Origin: Hydractinia symbiolongicarpus
Taxonomy: Eukaryota; Cnidaria; Hydrozoa; Anthoathecata; Hydractiniidae
Assembly: GCF_029227915.1 (NCBI RefSeq)
Contig: NC_079876.1
Location: 21,578,001 to 21,642,000, forward strand
DNA: 64,000 bases
Direction: 5' to 3'
Part shown: piece by piece, positions 33,413 through 44,496 of the stretch
Layout of the letters: each line of letters starts with the position of its first letter
Position numbering within the stretch: position 1 is the first letter of the stretch
Made by a program: the position numbers and the translations under genes
The notes under the pieces: generated by a model
Databases searched by the model: none
The model's input: the letters and a program-made list of their open reading frames with translations, nothing else
What the model was told of the DNA's origin: nothing

Positions 33413-35486
33413 TAACCGAAAGAAACCATTAAAACATTATAGAAAAAAGTATTATTTAATGATTTACTTGCAAAATAAAAGCATAAACACGATTTACTTA
33501 TTCCATGTTTTTATAAAACCTTGTGCTTCGACCGCCATTATTGCAGCATTAAAAACACGCTTCAAAATCTTGAAAAAACATCAGGATACCTCCTGACGTC
33601 ACAAGAGCCAAAACCACACCGTCTTGCAGCATGAAAACGACGAAGCGAGATTTCTTTATGAAATTAATTATTAAGAAGTTGTTCCGCTATCACAATTCTA
33701 ATTAGCTTTAAAAATATTTTCTTTTTCATATTGTAAACATGTTTTTTGATTGGGTGTCCCTACTCTCCAGTGGAGGATTCGAAGTATCGTATGTAGAGAA
33801 AGGATGTTGTGTGGGTGAAGGGATGACCTAAGAAACAAGGGCGACACACAGGCCTTGTTTCTTATACCGCTTTCTGCTCGGGTAGTGAAATTGATCCGTG
33901 ATAGAATCAGAACAACCCGACCTGGCGTAAGCGGTCGGTAATTTTAAAGGGTCTGTTTATAAGGGCTACATCTATATATTTCTTTATCGATTTGTTTGTT
34001 GGCCATGCTTAACAGATTTGGTTAGTGATTGATAACAAACCACGAGAGATTATTAGCGAGGTGAAAAAGGAAAGGGAAAAAATGTGCTGTTTTGTTGCTA
34101 AAGAAGACTAAGTCACGTGATTTTATGGGTAAATATAGGTGAAAGGCACCTATAATTGCCGTCCGGGAAGAAAACGAGCCTTCATTATCCCTGCCCTGTA
34201 GAGAGGAAATTTTTGAAAACTCAATTAAATACTCACGAATGACATAATTTTGTTTTACTTTTTTTTATGTAATTTGTTCATATTATATTTTTATTTTTTT
34301 TATTTTTTTAATTAAGTTAAAAAACATTTTTTGCATCATGGAAAACACATTTTAACTCATTTTCAGGAACTACACGCCCTTCCATATATCCTGTGTACCC
34401 CGTCCGGCTCTGGCTAAGCATCACAAATTCTTGTCACTGCACATGACGGGATGACCCTTCGCACAGATTTGCCAAGTCTGTTGTGAACCCACCACGTGAA
34501 CTGTCGGATAGCAATATGTTCTAAAAGAAAAATGTTAACCTTAAATATCAAACTTATGTTCTTATAACCCATATTTCTATAAACAGCGTGTTTTGACATC
34601 TACTTACTTATTGGGAACGTCATTTCTTGGAGGAAGATATGACGATTCTCTATCATACATTCCAACCAAAGCAGTCCAGAGATTTCCTTTCCTTAAAACA
34701 ATCGGGTCGAAATCTTCGTGATTGACTATACAGTTTATTTCTAAAGAATATAGTTTTAATAACTTAATAATCAGCATATAATGTTTCGTATATCCCGCTA
34801 AAAAGTACACACCTTGTAGGTTATATATATATATGTCTTGATTCCAGTTTGTGACAGCAAAAACATTTAGTTTTAGTGCTCATTTGACGGCAATTGTTGC
34901 ATTTACACCACGACGTAGCGTCAAGGTTAATCCTTAATTCTGCTATTTTCCCATCGCTATCACTGTCATATGTCACCCACGATGAGTCCGATAAATCCCC
35001 CCTACGTTTAGGTTTAAACTGGAAGCCAAGTACAACGTTAGAACATTTTGATTCCGACTCATCCGAAGATTACAGTACTTAACAAACGTGTTGCTTTTAA
35101 AAGAAAACAAATAATTCTGCATTAAGCAAACAACAAATTTTTTTTCTAGCGCTAATGATTCTTCTATATCTCATAAATATTTAATACTTCGAAACATATC
35201 AACAAGGCACGAATTAGTCAGTAGAATATATCACCGTGAGGCATCCTATAATTCTTTGGTCCTTGTGACGTCAATTATGCAGCCATTATGAATTTAAAAG
35301 TTCGAGAAGAAGCGGGAGCATGATAAAGCCGCATGAAGTGAGGTAGCTCAAAATTTGAAAGTTTATTTACAATTATTTGCTGTACTAAACATTTCTGTAA
35401 AAAACGAATGTTATTTTCTTAAATACTTATATGAATAGAACTTAATTAGGTAGCATCATTAAAAGGTCGAAAGGAACCTTTTATAT
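33413..35486. mobile_element. ~2.1-kb insertion splitting the Gypsy protease
   Basis: The Gypsy protein is interrupted after RRYNKF and resumes at MLVESGRKFL, so the intervening 2.1 kb is an insertion. The ends (ATCTTAACCGAAAG left, AAAAGGGGTTGTCA right) are not obviously inverted, and only a 3-bp TCA could be a target duplication. It carries a P2X7-ballast-like gene on the minus strand. A small hairpin (TAAGAAACAAGG / CCTTGTTTCTTA) lies at 33829-33862. The element type is not identified. Confidence 0.55.
34380..35065 (-). pseudogene. P2X7 ballast-domain-like protein, decayed, with introns
   Basis: Minus-strand pieces give one domain. Piece 1 (about 35063-34813) has an acidic/Ser start SSDESESKCSNVVLGFQFKP and the Cys cluster WCKCNNC...CFCCHKLE, ending at a possible donor CAAG|GTGTGT. 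Piece 2 (34740 to about 34606, after TTCTTTAG) has NCIVNHEDFDPIVLRKGNLW and TALVGMYDRESSYLP. Piece 3 has YRNMG, a possible short intron ending TTCTTTTAG, then IRQFTWWVHNRLGKSVRRVI and PSCAVTRICDA. This matches the Cys-rich intracellular ballast domain of P2X7 receptors, which occurs as stand-alone proteins in many invertebrates. There is no channel part. A stop directly precedes piece 1, pieces 2 and 3 are out of frame, and TAG at 34414 interrupts the conserved C-terminal end. Confidence 0.72.
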
Positions 35487-37352
35487 CGCTAAAAGGGGTT
35501 GTCACGATGTTAGTGGAATCAGGTCGGAAATTTCTAACAACAGAATTTTATGTTGTTGACACTCATCACAGAAATTTATTATCAGGCGAAAGTACGCGTA
35601 ATTTGCAGTTAATCCAGTTGCCACCCGTTGTAAACATCAAAGAAATTCAGCACATTTCAAAAGATCAAAAGCCACCTGAGATTGTACCGAAGCGCCTGCA
35701 ATCTCTAGTACAGCAGTATCAGGACACGCTATTCAGCGGCAAAATAGGCCAACTCAAAGATCAAGAAGTGAAGTTTCACATTAACAAAAACATAGTCCCA
35801 GTCGCTCAGAGAAAAAGAAGAATTCCATTCGCCCTAAGATAGTTCAACAAGAAATTGAACGACTCGAAGAGTTAGACATCATAGAAGACGTAACTGGCAA
35901 CCCCCCCCTCGTGTTTGAGCCAGTTAGTAGTAGTACCGAAAGCCAATACCATCGACATTAGGCTATGTCTAGATATGCGAAATGCTAATACCGCGATAAC
36001 CCGCATAAGATACCCTACACCAACGGTCGATGATTTGCTCGTACAGCTTGAAGGAGCCACATGTTTTACCAAGCTAGACATGAATGCAGCGTTTCATCAG
36101 CTGACCTTAAATGAAAATACATCACCTCATTTTAAACAGAAGACAAAATCAAAAGATACAAACGACTCATGTTCGGCGCCAATTCAGTATCAGAAGAGCT
36201 TCAACATGCCTTGCGTACAATTCTATCTGACCTGAAAGGAGTCGCCAACATTGCTGATGACATCATCGTTTTCGGAACAAACATTGAAGAACACGACAGC
36301 AATTTAAAAGCCGTTCTAGATAGATTAACAGCTAAGGGTTTAACTTTAAACCTACAAAAATGATTTTTTTCGAAAGAAAACATTGAATTTTACGGCTTTA
36401 TTTTTAATGCGAATGACATGAAGCCCAGTCCCTCTAAGGTAGATTCCCTTCAAAACTTAAGAAGACCCGAAAATCAAAAATCCGTACGCAGCTTTCTTGG
36501 ATTATGCAATTACCTAAAACGTTATTTCCAAACTTTAGCACAAAAACTCACCCGCTAAGAAAATTGCTCAAACAACACGCCGAATTTATTTGGACCGAAG
36601 ACTGCGAAAGCTCATTCCAGGCTCTCAAAAACGCCATCACAACCGACTCGTGTGTAACTTATTTCGATAACAAAAAAGAAACTATTATTTATTGCGATGC
36701 AAGCAAAGTGGGAGTTTTTAGCAATTTTATTACAAAAAACGCCTGGGCACAAAGATTCTAAAGTTATCAGCTACTCATCAAGATCACTTACGGAAACAAA
36801 ACAAAAACATTCGCAAATAGAGCGCAATGTCTCAGTATCAAATATGCATGTGAACGCAATCGCCTTTACCTGCTGGGGAGAAAATTCGTTATCTACAACG
36901 ATCATAAGCCGATTGTAACCTTACTACAAAAACCGCTGTCCACTCTACCACTACGCATCGAAAATATGCTTCTGAGTATCCAAGGTTACCATTTCGATTT
37001 AAAATACGTCAAGAGCGAAGACAACATCTCTGATTATTGTAGCCGTCACCCTGTCTCGAAAAGTCTTCCGTCCGAAAAAAATAAGAGATACGTAAACTTT
37101 ATCTCTGATATATCCACACCCAACGCGATCACTCTGGATCTAATAAAAACCAAAACCAAGAAAGACGAATTCTTAGTTTTAGAAGGTAACTGGCATATTT
37201 TAAACGAAATTGATAAACATCCACATCTTAAAAACGTCAACTACACCCACCGTAAGTTGTTTAGCAAATTCAAACAACAACTGACAGTCACCGCTGACCG
37301 AAAGGTTATACTAAAGGGCTCCCGTATTGTACTGCCCGCTTATGACTTAGGT
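35487..37352 (+). pseudogene. Ty3/Gypsy element: protease end, RT, RNase H, integrase start
   Basis: The frame resumes with the protease C-terminus (LVESGRKFLTTEFYVVD) and the linker, then RT: FTKLDMNAAFHQLTL (about 36066) and the catalytic box ADDIIVFGTN (about 36253). The connection follows with SFLGLCNYLKRYF, then RNase H with YCDASKVG and the end motif ISDYCSRHP. An integrase N-terminal linker stops near 37350 before the HHCC finger. Frameshifts are seen at the C-run near 35905 and at about 36130 and 36720, and a stop at 36361. The motif set looks like the Mag/SURL side of Ty3/Gypsy. No LTR was found on either side. Confidence 0.82.
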
Positions 37353-38584
37353 ATGAGCCATCGACAAATAATTTTTATCTTTTTATTGACGTATGGACGA
37401 TTGATACTCAACCCATTACCTTCTCCCCTGTTATCTTTTCGACAGCCCGTTGAAATAGGAAGCAAGAAGGATGAACAACATTATTTTACAGAACAATTTA
37501 TGGCTTACATTTTTTTATTATTCTTTTTTTTTTTAGAAGAAGAAGATATCCTTAAGAATCACGTAGAGGAAAACAAGTCTATTGGCGCTTACACATGCGA
37601 GGAAAAAGAATAAGAATATGTATATGAAAATGACCACTTATTGACACTTAACACGTTTTGACGTACATTGTGGAAAAGCTAATTTTGCCTGATTCATGTT
37701 ATTTGTTGGCATTAACACTTCAGTGTGCGTAAAGAACTTATTATGAAGGATTTCAGTTTTGCTGGTTTTTTTTTGCAAATATTTTTATTAAACCTTTGTT
37801 GTGGTTAACTATTTCGTCCATTTTGGTTTTGTTTCCCAGCAATTTAACGTAAATTTCTGATTAAGTGAGACAACATGAATTTGAGACGACTATGGGGGAG
37901 TTTTTGTTGTTATTTAAATATGGCGACGATGTGAGAAGGACCACGAGAATTTTACTGGAGAAAGACCACGAGAATTTTACCTTTTATATCTACAATCTCA
38001 GGTAGTTATATCCTTATTTAATTCCATTAGGTATACTTTATCTTATGTTATCACACACTGCGGTACTGCCAATGCAGAAACCCCATGTTTCCTCAAGGCG
38101 AAAATGAAACCGTTTGATCGACTGCCATAGAGCACGTGGGAACTTTGCTTTTTATACGATTCATTGTACAATTCAACCGAAAGTGGCATCTAAAATTTTT
38201 CGCTTGCGAACCTAGGGGACTCAGTCCCACGCTCCACAACACTTTCTATATTGTTCCTTTCTTGTGGACTTCTCTGATTATTTCTCATTCTTGACTTTTT
38301 GATGTTGTTGTCATGGAATCAAGTTAATTTTTAATCTCAGATTTATCAAAAAATGATAGTTTTTTCGGCGTTATGACCAATTGTTTAAATACTTGTATTG
38401 GCACATAATTCTGCTAACATGATTCACTTTATATTGACCTGATATAAATTTGAGACCTTTTTTATGAGCTATTGAATTTGAAATATTTGCACCTCGATAT
38501 GTTCTATACTCCTGGCCTAATATGATACATATCTTAGACGTATTGAGTATACATAATTTGAGTTGTAGGGGGGAGATTTTCTAT
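37353..38584. other. No gene recognised
   Basis: A + frame continues to 37613 but beyond 37350 it is low-complexity and unlike integrase. The rest is AT-rich with no recognisable frame or repeat. Confidence 0.4.
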
Positions 38585-38820
38585 TAAGGTGCCTGCCCCT
38601 GCCGTTCCCTGGCCTTGTCAGCGCTGACCGTTCCTTTGCCTATACTTTCTATGCCTTTTTTGGTGCCTGCCTACTATGCTTTTGCCTTTCCTACCCTTGT
38701 CTTGCCTACCTCTGCCGTTCCTACCCCTGCCTTGCCTACCCCTGCCTTGCTGATTCCTCTTCCTGTTTCCTTGTCTGCCTTTGCCGTGCCCTTTCCTTGC
38801 CGTACTTAATGCCTTTGCCT
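38585..38820. repeat. Pyrimidine-rich CCTGCC/TTGCC low-complexity tract
   Basis: Irregular repeats of CCTACCCCTGCCTTGC over ~230 bp, strongly C+T biased on the + strand. The open frame here (38615-38809) is a product of the repeat. Confidence 0.7.
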
Positions 38821-39224
38821 TGGCAACCTCTCCGCAACACTTTCTATACTAGTTGCGGAGAGTAGCGGAGCCTATTTCCTCATTATATAAGCCAAATATA
38901 AGGGAAAAGAAGTACGATGGAGAGTATATAGCATTTCTATGCGATTTCGTCCCTATACATCCGAATTATAAAAATTCAAACAAAAAATCACAGTAATCCA
39001 GCAATTTAATGTGGTCATTCTTTAGTACAGTTTATAGTAAGCAAAACAACGTGTTTATCAAGGAGCAAATCGATGGAGTGTTTGTTGTTTTTTAAAGATG
39101 GTGCCAAGCGGAAAATGGGGACGAACTGATATTTTCAAGAAAACGAAAGAGGGAAGTATGAATAGCTAGCTAGTATATCACTATTTTTTACATGTAATGA
39201 ACCTCTTCTCACCCACACCTAACT

Positions 39225-39296
39225 AGCAAATAACTACCAACATATGTGGCAAAATATACCAGCTTATTTTGCCACATATGTTGGTAGTTATTTGCT
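39225..39296. repeat. Perfect 32-bp stem hairpin
   Basis: AGCAAATAACTACCAACATA... (39225-39256) is exactly complementary to 39265-39296, with an 8-nt loop TACCAGCT. It is too perfect for a typical conserved animal miRNA precursor and may be a recent inverted duplication or a tiny foldback element. Confidence 0.85.
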
Positions 39297-39339
39297 ATGC
39301 CCTGTGGACGAGGTTGGGCAGTCCGCCCATTTTCATTTT

Positions 39340-39620
39340 CCGGCGATTGAACTGCTTTCACTCGGCATCTGATCAAAAAAGATACTATTTTTGAAAGTGC
39401 AAGTCTCGTGCATTCCAGTGGTATAAGCTGCATTTCAAAAATCGATAGAGAAATGATTTTACTCCCCCGAGTACCTTCTTTGTAATACATTGAACTATAC
39501 CAACTAAACCGGGATTTACGGGAATTCACGAGTTTCACCTTTTCGGCAATAAAACTGCATTTACTTGGGGTTTGATCAAAAATGGTTTCATTTCTAAAAC
39601 CTGCTGCATGTCAATCTCGT
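39340..39620 (+). repeat. Copies of a ~190-bp module shared with 42810-43260
   Basis: The module CGATTGAACTGC...CGGCATCTGATCAAAAA...CATTCCAGTGGT...GAGAAATGATTTTACTCCCC...CATTGAACTATACC appears here once fully and once in part, in the same orientation as the copies at 42810-43260. Confidence 0.65.
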
Positions 39621-39682
39621 CCCCAGAGCTTCTTTTTCCCTTTCTAATATGCGTGCTGGCGCGAAAGAAGTAGCTCTGGGAC
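39619..39682. mobile_element. 64-bp mini inverted-repeat element, copy 1
   Basis: Begins GTCCCCAGAGCTTCTT and ends AAGAAGTAGCTCTGGGAC, its imperfect inverse complement. An inverted second copy is at 42722-42783, on the other side of the RecQ-like gene. Confidence 0.65.
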
Positions 39683-40070
39683 TGGCTGGTTAAAGTTTGA
39701 ATTTCATTGGCTCTTCAATTACGCGAGTTTTAAGACGAGTTGCTTCAAGGCGAGAACGTAACGGCCGTGAGTTAATTTAAAATGGCGGAAGATGATGTGC
39801 GGGATTTGTTATATTGCTGTTTGTTAATGGTTGAAGTTTGAAGATTTTTATTACATAAAGAATAAAATTTAAAAAAATATTATTTTGGTAATGCTTACGA
39901 CCATGTTGAAAAGATACCTGTAAAAAGATATAATGCAAGGTACTTATAAATAGGTTTTTCTCACCTTTTGTTTAGCTAAATTTTTTTCACACTTTTTTTC
40001 TATGCTTTTTTACACCTGTTTATACCCTACAGCTGGCTTTAAATCTGACAAAAAGTTAATCATGATCTTA
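39683..40070. other. No gene recognised
   Basis: AT-rich spacer between the mini-element and the unknown frame at 40072. Confidence 0.3.
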
Positions 40071-40071
40071 T

Positions 40072-40505
40072 GTGTTCTTAAAAGGAAAGGTTATAGCTAG
40101 TAAGAAAAACTCAGGTAGTGAAAAAACTAGAGCTAGACTAGCTATATATTCTCATCAACAAATAAAATCAGTAAAAATATTGTACATCATATGGGACCAA
40201 ACAAAACCTTTAGTTCTATTAGTAAAATATGCAAAGCAACAAGTGGGATTAAAGAAATAACTGAAAATTACGATAAAGAACTGGAGAAACATGCAAAATC
40301 TGTTCAACATGCAACTGCTAATAGTAAAAATGATGAGATCGAAATAATTGAAGAATTGCTGAGAGTAAAACCCTTCGATTCAATACCTGATAGATTTCAT
40401 GCAAGCTTTTGCAATATAAAGAGTAATCCACTACGCTATTTAAATGTGAGTGACTTTCATAAATGGCTTGATAATCATAAAAATGAAATAGGTATTTATC
40501 AGTAA
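40072..40505 (+). CDS. Unknown frames downstream of the RecQ-like gene
   Basis: Two overlapping + frames (40072-40260 and 40191-40505) give Lys-rich peptides, the second with IEELLRVKPFDSIPDRFHAS and LNVSDFHKWLDNHKNEIG. I do not recognise them. They converge on the RecQ-like gene and may be part of the same element, or noise. No start context or splice sites decide this. Confidence 0.25.
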
Positions 40506-40827
40506 AATATTCTTACACACAATGTGTTATATATATATACATTATTAGAATGTGAATATGCATAAAAACATAAACTTTTTATTGCAAGCTGGACTTTAAA
40601 AAATATTGCTGATATAGGATGTCTAAAATATCTTTACAGATAAATGTTGTTTGACCCCATCAAAAATCTTATTTGATTATAAATTTGTTGCATAATCAAA
40701 CTAGCTATCTAGAGTATATATATACACAATCTGCTTCACAAAAATTCTAATGGTCCAACCTTACCAATAAAAAATGTTTTCAACAAAATAAAAGAAGAAA
40801 TAAAAACTATATATATTATTTATATAC

Positions 40828-42573
40828 TTATAGATTCAAATATTTTCTGATGACATCAAAAATTTTTGTCGAATACCTTTCATCCCAAACATCAAATTTA
40901 TGCAATAAATCACGTTCACAAGTTATTAAATGACAATTGTTGGAAATTTTTCCAATAACATCATGTGTCAAATTAAACTCAAATGTTAATAAATGAGAGT
41001 CTTCTTCCTTTTCAACATTAATCATTTCTAGCTCTAAACGTATTGATTCTCTATCAATATCTGACATTTGTATATGATGAACAGGAGAAAAATCTTCAGT
41101 TGTCGTAGGATTACAGTTTTCACAACAATTGTCTTGTGTTTCGCATTTAAAACTGAAGTATTTGAGCAATGATTTTCTGAGACAATCAGTCTCTTGACAA
41201 TATTTTTTAATTGATTCATCCATTTTTAAATTATTTTTACTGATGTCAGAGTTGTTGTAATACAATATGGCATTTGATTGTGCACCATTTCTCCCTGCAC
41301 GTCCAATTTCTTGTATGTAACTTTCCAGTTTTGATGGGGGAGAAATATGAAATGTTAGTAACCTGAGGTACATTAACACCCATACCAAAAGCAGTGGTTG
41401 CAAATACTACCCTTATTCGAGAGTTTAAGGATTTCAATTCTTCCAAAATATCTTCTTTCATACACGAAGTGGTTGATGCATGAAATTGAGCATACAATTT
41501 AGCTCTTGGAGTTATCTCGTTTTCACAGAAGGGATTTTCAATAACCATGTCAAAAAGTTTATATGCATATCCACAATATTTTAAACCCATATATATAATT
41601 GTGATAGGGTAATCTTGTCTTGTTTCGTTTAAATTTGTTGCTATTGGTAATAGAATTTGTTCATAACTTTTTACACCATAGTTGTTTGGAAGTCGTTTTT
41701 TTACACTTAGAAACACATTTCTACGATTTGGTGAGGCTTTTACAATTTTGCAGTTCTGTAGAGATAAATCTTTTATAATTTTGGAAATCATTTTATCTCC
41801 CGCAGTTGCGGTTAATGCAAGCATAGGGCGATCTTGAAAGATGGTGTTTAAGACAACCAAATCTTGAAAGCTTTTTCTAAATTCCAGTCCCCTGAAACGA
41901 TATAAAAACATAATATATATATATACCTAAATATGTAAATTATAGTATATACATAGTAACAAAAAGAGTATATATATACATTTATATTTTTAGCTGATAG
42001 TTTTTGTACATTTTGTAGCTAGCTATATATAAAATTTACTTACCACAATTCCACACAATGTGCCTCGTCTACTACACATGCAACAACATTATCCTGATAA
42101 ATTTTTGATTTTAGTAAATTTCTTCCTGTGTGTGACAAAAATGCTTCTGGATGTCCAAATAAAAAATCAATATCTCCATTTTTTATTTCATGTGAAACTT
42201 TGAAATTTGGTTCGACAGGATCTTCCGTATTCAAATGTGCAAAAAGATCTTCTGTACATTCTTCCCTTTCATAAGTAAGTGTAGCAACTTCTACACCTCT
42301 TTGGCTCAAAATTTTTTGTTGATCCTCAATGATAGCGTTGAGAGGGCTAACAACAATCACTATGTTTCTTTTCTTCTGTAAAGGCATTACAAAAGGAAGT
42401 AACTGGTACAAAATGGATTTCCCATATCCAGTAGGCAAAACCGCAAGAGTATCGTTTCCATTAATTAGTTGTTCAAAGCAAATGATTTGTTTGGGCTTTA
42501 ACACAAAATTTGGGTCAAAACCTTTCTCTAGAGCAAGTCGAAGTTTGGAAAAAAGTTGTATTATATTTTCCAT
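40828..42573 (-). CDS. RecQ-like DNA helicase, transposon-associated
   Basis: Exon 1 is 42573-42044 and ends at a GTAAGT donor; exon 2 starts at 41891 after TTTCAG, and the join gives VDEAHCVELWGLEFR. Helicase motifs in order: LPTGYGKSILYQ (motif I), VVDEAHC (II, DEAH), ALTATAG (III), VVFATTAFGMGVNVPQ (V), YIQEIGRAGRNG (VI). A RecQ-type zinc-binding segment with CQETDC...C-x6-CCENC follows. There is no HRDC domain; the frame ends at 40828 with about 530 residues in total. One base is missing near 41350, between motifs V and VI, so this copy is probably inactive. It lies inside nested inverted repeats rather than among host genes. RecQ enzymes unwind DNA 3' to 5'. Transposon-borne helicases are known, but assignment to a superfamily (a helicase-carrying Kolobok or Academ type is conceivable) is unproven. 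Confidence 0.85.
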
Positions 42574-42686
42574 CTTGTTAGCCAGCTAACTAAATTTTTA
42601 CTCGCCATATGCTTGTTTTTATGCTCAGTTACCTTCCTATATCCCTTCCGTAAAATCTGGACAAGCAAGACAAACGGCTCTTTCAA

Positions 42687-42713
42687 AAATACCCACTATA
42701 GGTGGGTATTTTG
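42687..42713. repeat. 27-bp perfect hairpin
   Basis: AAAATACCCAC-TATAG-GTGGGTATTTT directly precedes the second mini inverted-repeat element. Confidence 0.75.
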
Positions 42714-42721
42714 ACCGGCCA

Positions 42722-42783
42722 GTCCCAGAGCTACTTCTTTCGCGCCAGCCACATATCAGAAAGAGAAAAAGAAGCCCTGGGAA
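42722..42783. mobile_element. Mini inverted-repeat element, copy 2
   Basis: GTCCCAGAGCTACTTCTTTC...GAAGCCCTGGGAAC, inverted relative to the copy at 39619-39682. Confidence 0.65.
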
Positions 42784-42809
42784 CGAGATTGGCTGCATGT
42801 CTCATCCTT

Positions 42810-43260
42810 TCCAGTGGTGAAAACAGCGTTATAAAAATTGGTCGGGATATAAGTTTACTCCCCCGGGAACTTTACATTGAATTATACCGGCCGTTTCCGG
42901 CGATTAAATAGCTCGGCCTACTTGAGTTTTTTTCTTCTAATTCTTCTTCTTCTGCAGTTTTCGAATTTTTCTACTTTTCGCGGCCCTGTACCGTGTACTC
43001 CCCGTAATGCCGAGAGCGTCAGGAACCCGGGCTAGCGATTAAACTGCTTTTACTCGCCGTCTGATCAAAAATGATACCATTTTAGAAAACTATAAGTTTC
43101 ATACTTTCCAATGGTGGAAGCCGCATTTTGAAAATCAATTAAGAAATGAGTTTATGCCCCGAGTACTTTGTTTGTATACATTGAACTGTACCGACTAAGT
43201 CTGGGATTTACGAAAAGCCAGAAATTTTCTTTTTTCCGTCAATTAAACTGCTTTTACTCG
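42810..43260. repeat. Tandem ~190-bp modules
   Basis: The TTTCCAGTGGTG...GTTTACTCCCCCGGGAACTT...ATTGAATTATACCGG...CGATTAAA module appears at about 42805-42910 and again at 43030-43235, followed by a partial third start (CAATTAAACTGCTTTTACTC). The last part overlaps the right inverted-repeat arm. Confidence 0.65.
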
Positions 43261-43905
43261 CTGATATACTTTGTATAGTTTTGCCCTAATTGGGATATAA
43301 CTTAAAAATGCCCGAGACCTCGTCACACTCATGTCAAACGGGAGCTTTCAACGGTTTCAACAATGCTTGCGCCGAGGTCATATCTGAAATCAAGAGTAAC
43401 AGACTTTGTGGCAAGAGGCAAGTGGAAAGGTAAATCTCAGGCTAAATTCAAATATAGCTGTTTAGCTTAATGTGTTTGATGGTGGCGATGGAGAAAGTAA
43501 ATTTAATATTTATATATATAAATTCAATTTTAAAATAATAGCTAGCTAGCTAGCTTAGCCAGCTAACTAGCTAGCAATTCAATTGATAGCTTTCCTCCTG
43601 CTAAGGTAAACAAGGTGGCTTTATATGAAAGAGCTTTAAAAGTTGTCTGTGAATCTTTTTATATTTTTAAAAATCTTGATCAGTTCTTAAGAATTTTGAC
43701 TTAGAAGGTTTAATAATTGTGAACATCATTATGAATTCCGTTGTTTACATTTTTAGCAGTAAGCCCTTTCGGCTTTGGCATTTGCATGGCAGGAAAAAAG
43801 ATAGGGGCACTAGGTAAAGCAAAGTTATTGTTAGTCTATTTTTCCACGCAAAAACATTCTTAGGACTTTAAATGAATTCAAATAAATCAGAAGGCATTAA
43901 TCTAC
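43163..43905 (-). repeat. Right arm of ~740-bp inverted repeat
   Basis: Inverse complement of 31775-32516. It shares AGTTTTGCCCTAATTGGGAT, the GCTAGCTAGC run (43540-43575) and AATCAGAAGGCATTAATCT at the outer edge. The two arms enclose about 10.6 kb. Confidence 0.85.
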
Positions 43906-43964
43906 ACCCGATAATAATTTATAACCTCCATGATGTTTCTGTGAAAAGAAATCCACAGTAGAAG

Positions 43965-44110
43965 ACCTCTTTTCCCCAAATCCTAGCATCTTTTTTCCTG
44001 CTACGCAAATGCCAGAGCCAAAGAGCTTACCGCTGATAAGTAAACAAATGACGTCACGCTGGAATCCATTAGAAAAACTGAGATGCTGAAGTATTAAACA
44101 ACTTTGGAAA
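43965..44110 (+). repeat. Diverged partial copy of the inverted-repeat arm
   Basis: CTTTTTTCCTGCTACGCAAA and CAAAGAGCTTACCGCT resemble 31877-31925 in the same orientation as the left arm, so a second, older arm lies head to head with the right arm. Confidence 0.5.
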
Positions 44111-44327
44111 ACCCTAAAAAAACTGGTTCCTAATAAGTCCGGCAATACTACGTCAATAAAATGAGTAGTCCAAAACGATGGTACAAAAACATCTCACCCA
44201 AAAGAAATTTCAAACACATTTAATTCATTTTTTGTCAGTGTTTGTGCCAAACTAGCCTCAAAATTTTCTTCTGCCACTAAATGTTATTCCACCTGTTAGC
44301 AGACACAAAATTTGATGGACTCCTATT

Positions 44328-44496
44328 AAAGGCGCATAATCACCCTGTGGGCAAATTTTTTGAGGTGCCTATTTTATTGTAAAAATTGAAAGATATACAT
44401 AAGAAAACATTACCCCGAAAATTTTTTTGAAAACTAACAACCAGAACATGTTCAAATGTTTCATAGAAATAACAAACTCACCCCAATTTCTCTTCG
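44328..44496 (+). mobile_element. Truncated Harbinger-type MITE
   Basis: Matches the first ~170 bp of the MITE at 29072 (AAGGCGCATAATCACCCTG) next to a TTA, then stops near CTCTTCG at 44496. Confidence 0.75.

Noticed and set aside
32517-37352. Intact retroviral-like element
   Set aside because: No LTRs, several frameshifts, a 2.1-kb insertion and a missing integrase catalytic core show it is a relic.
38615-38809. Pro/Leu-rich 64-residue frame
   Set aside because: It is a by-product of the CCTGCC/TTGCC low-complexity tract.
40828-42573. Host RecQ1/BLM orthologue
   Set aside because: The gene is short, lacks HRDC, has a frameshift and lies within transposon repeats. A mobile-element origin fits better, although the helicase assignment itself is firm.
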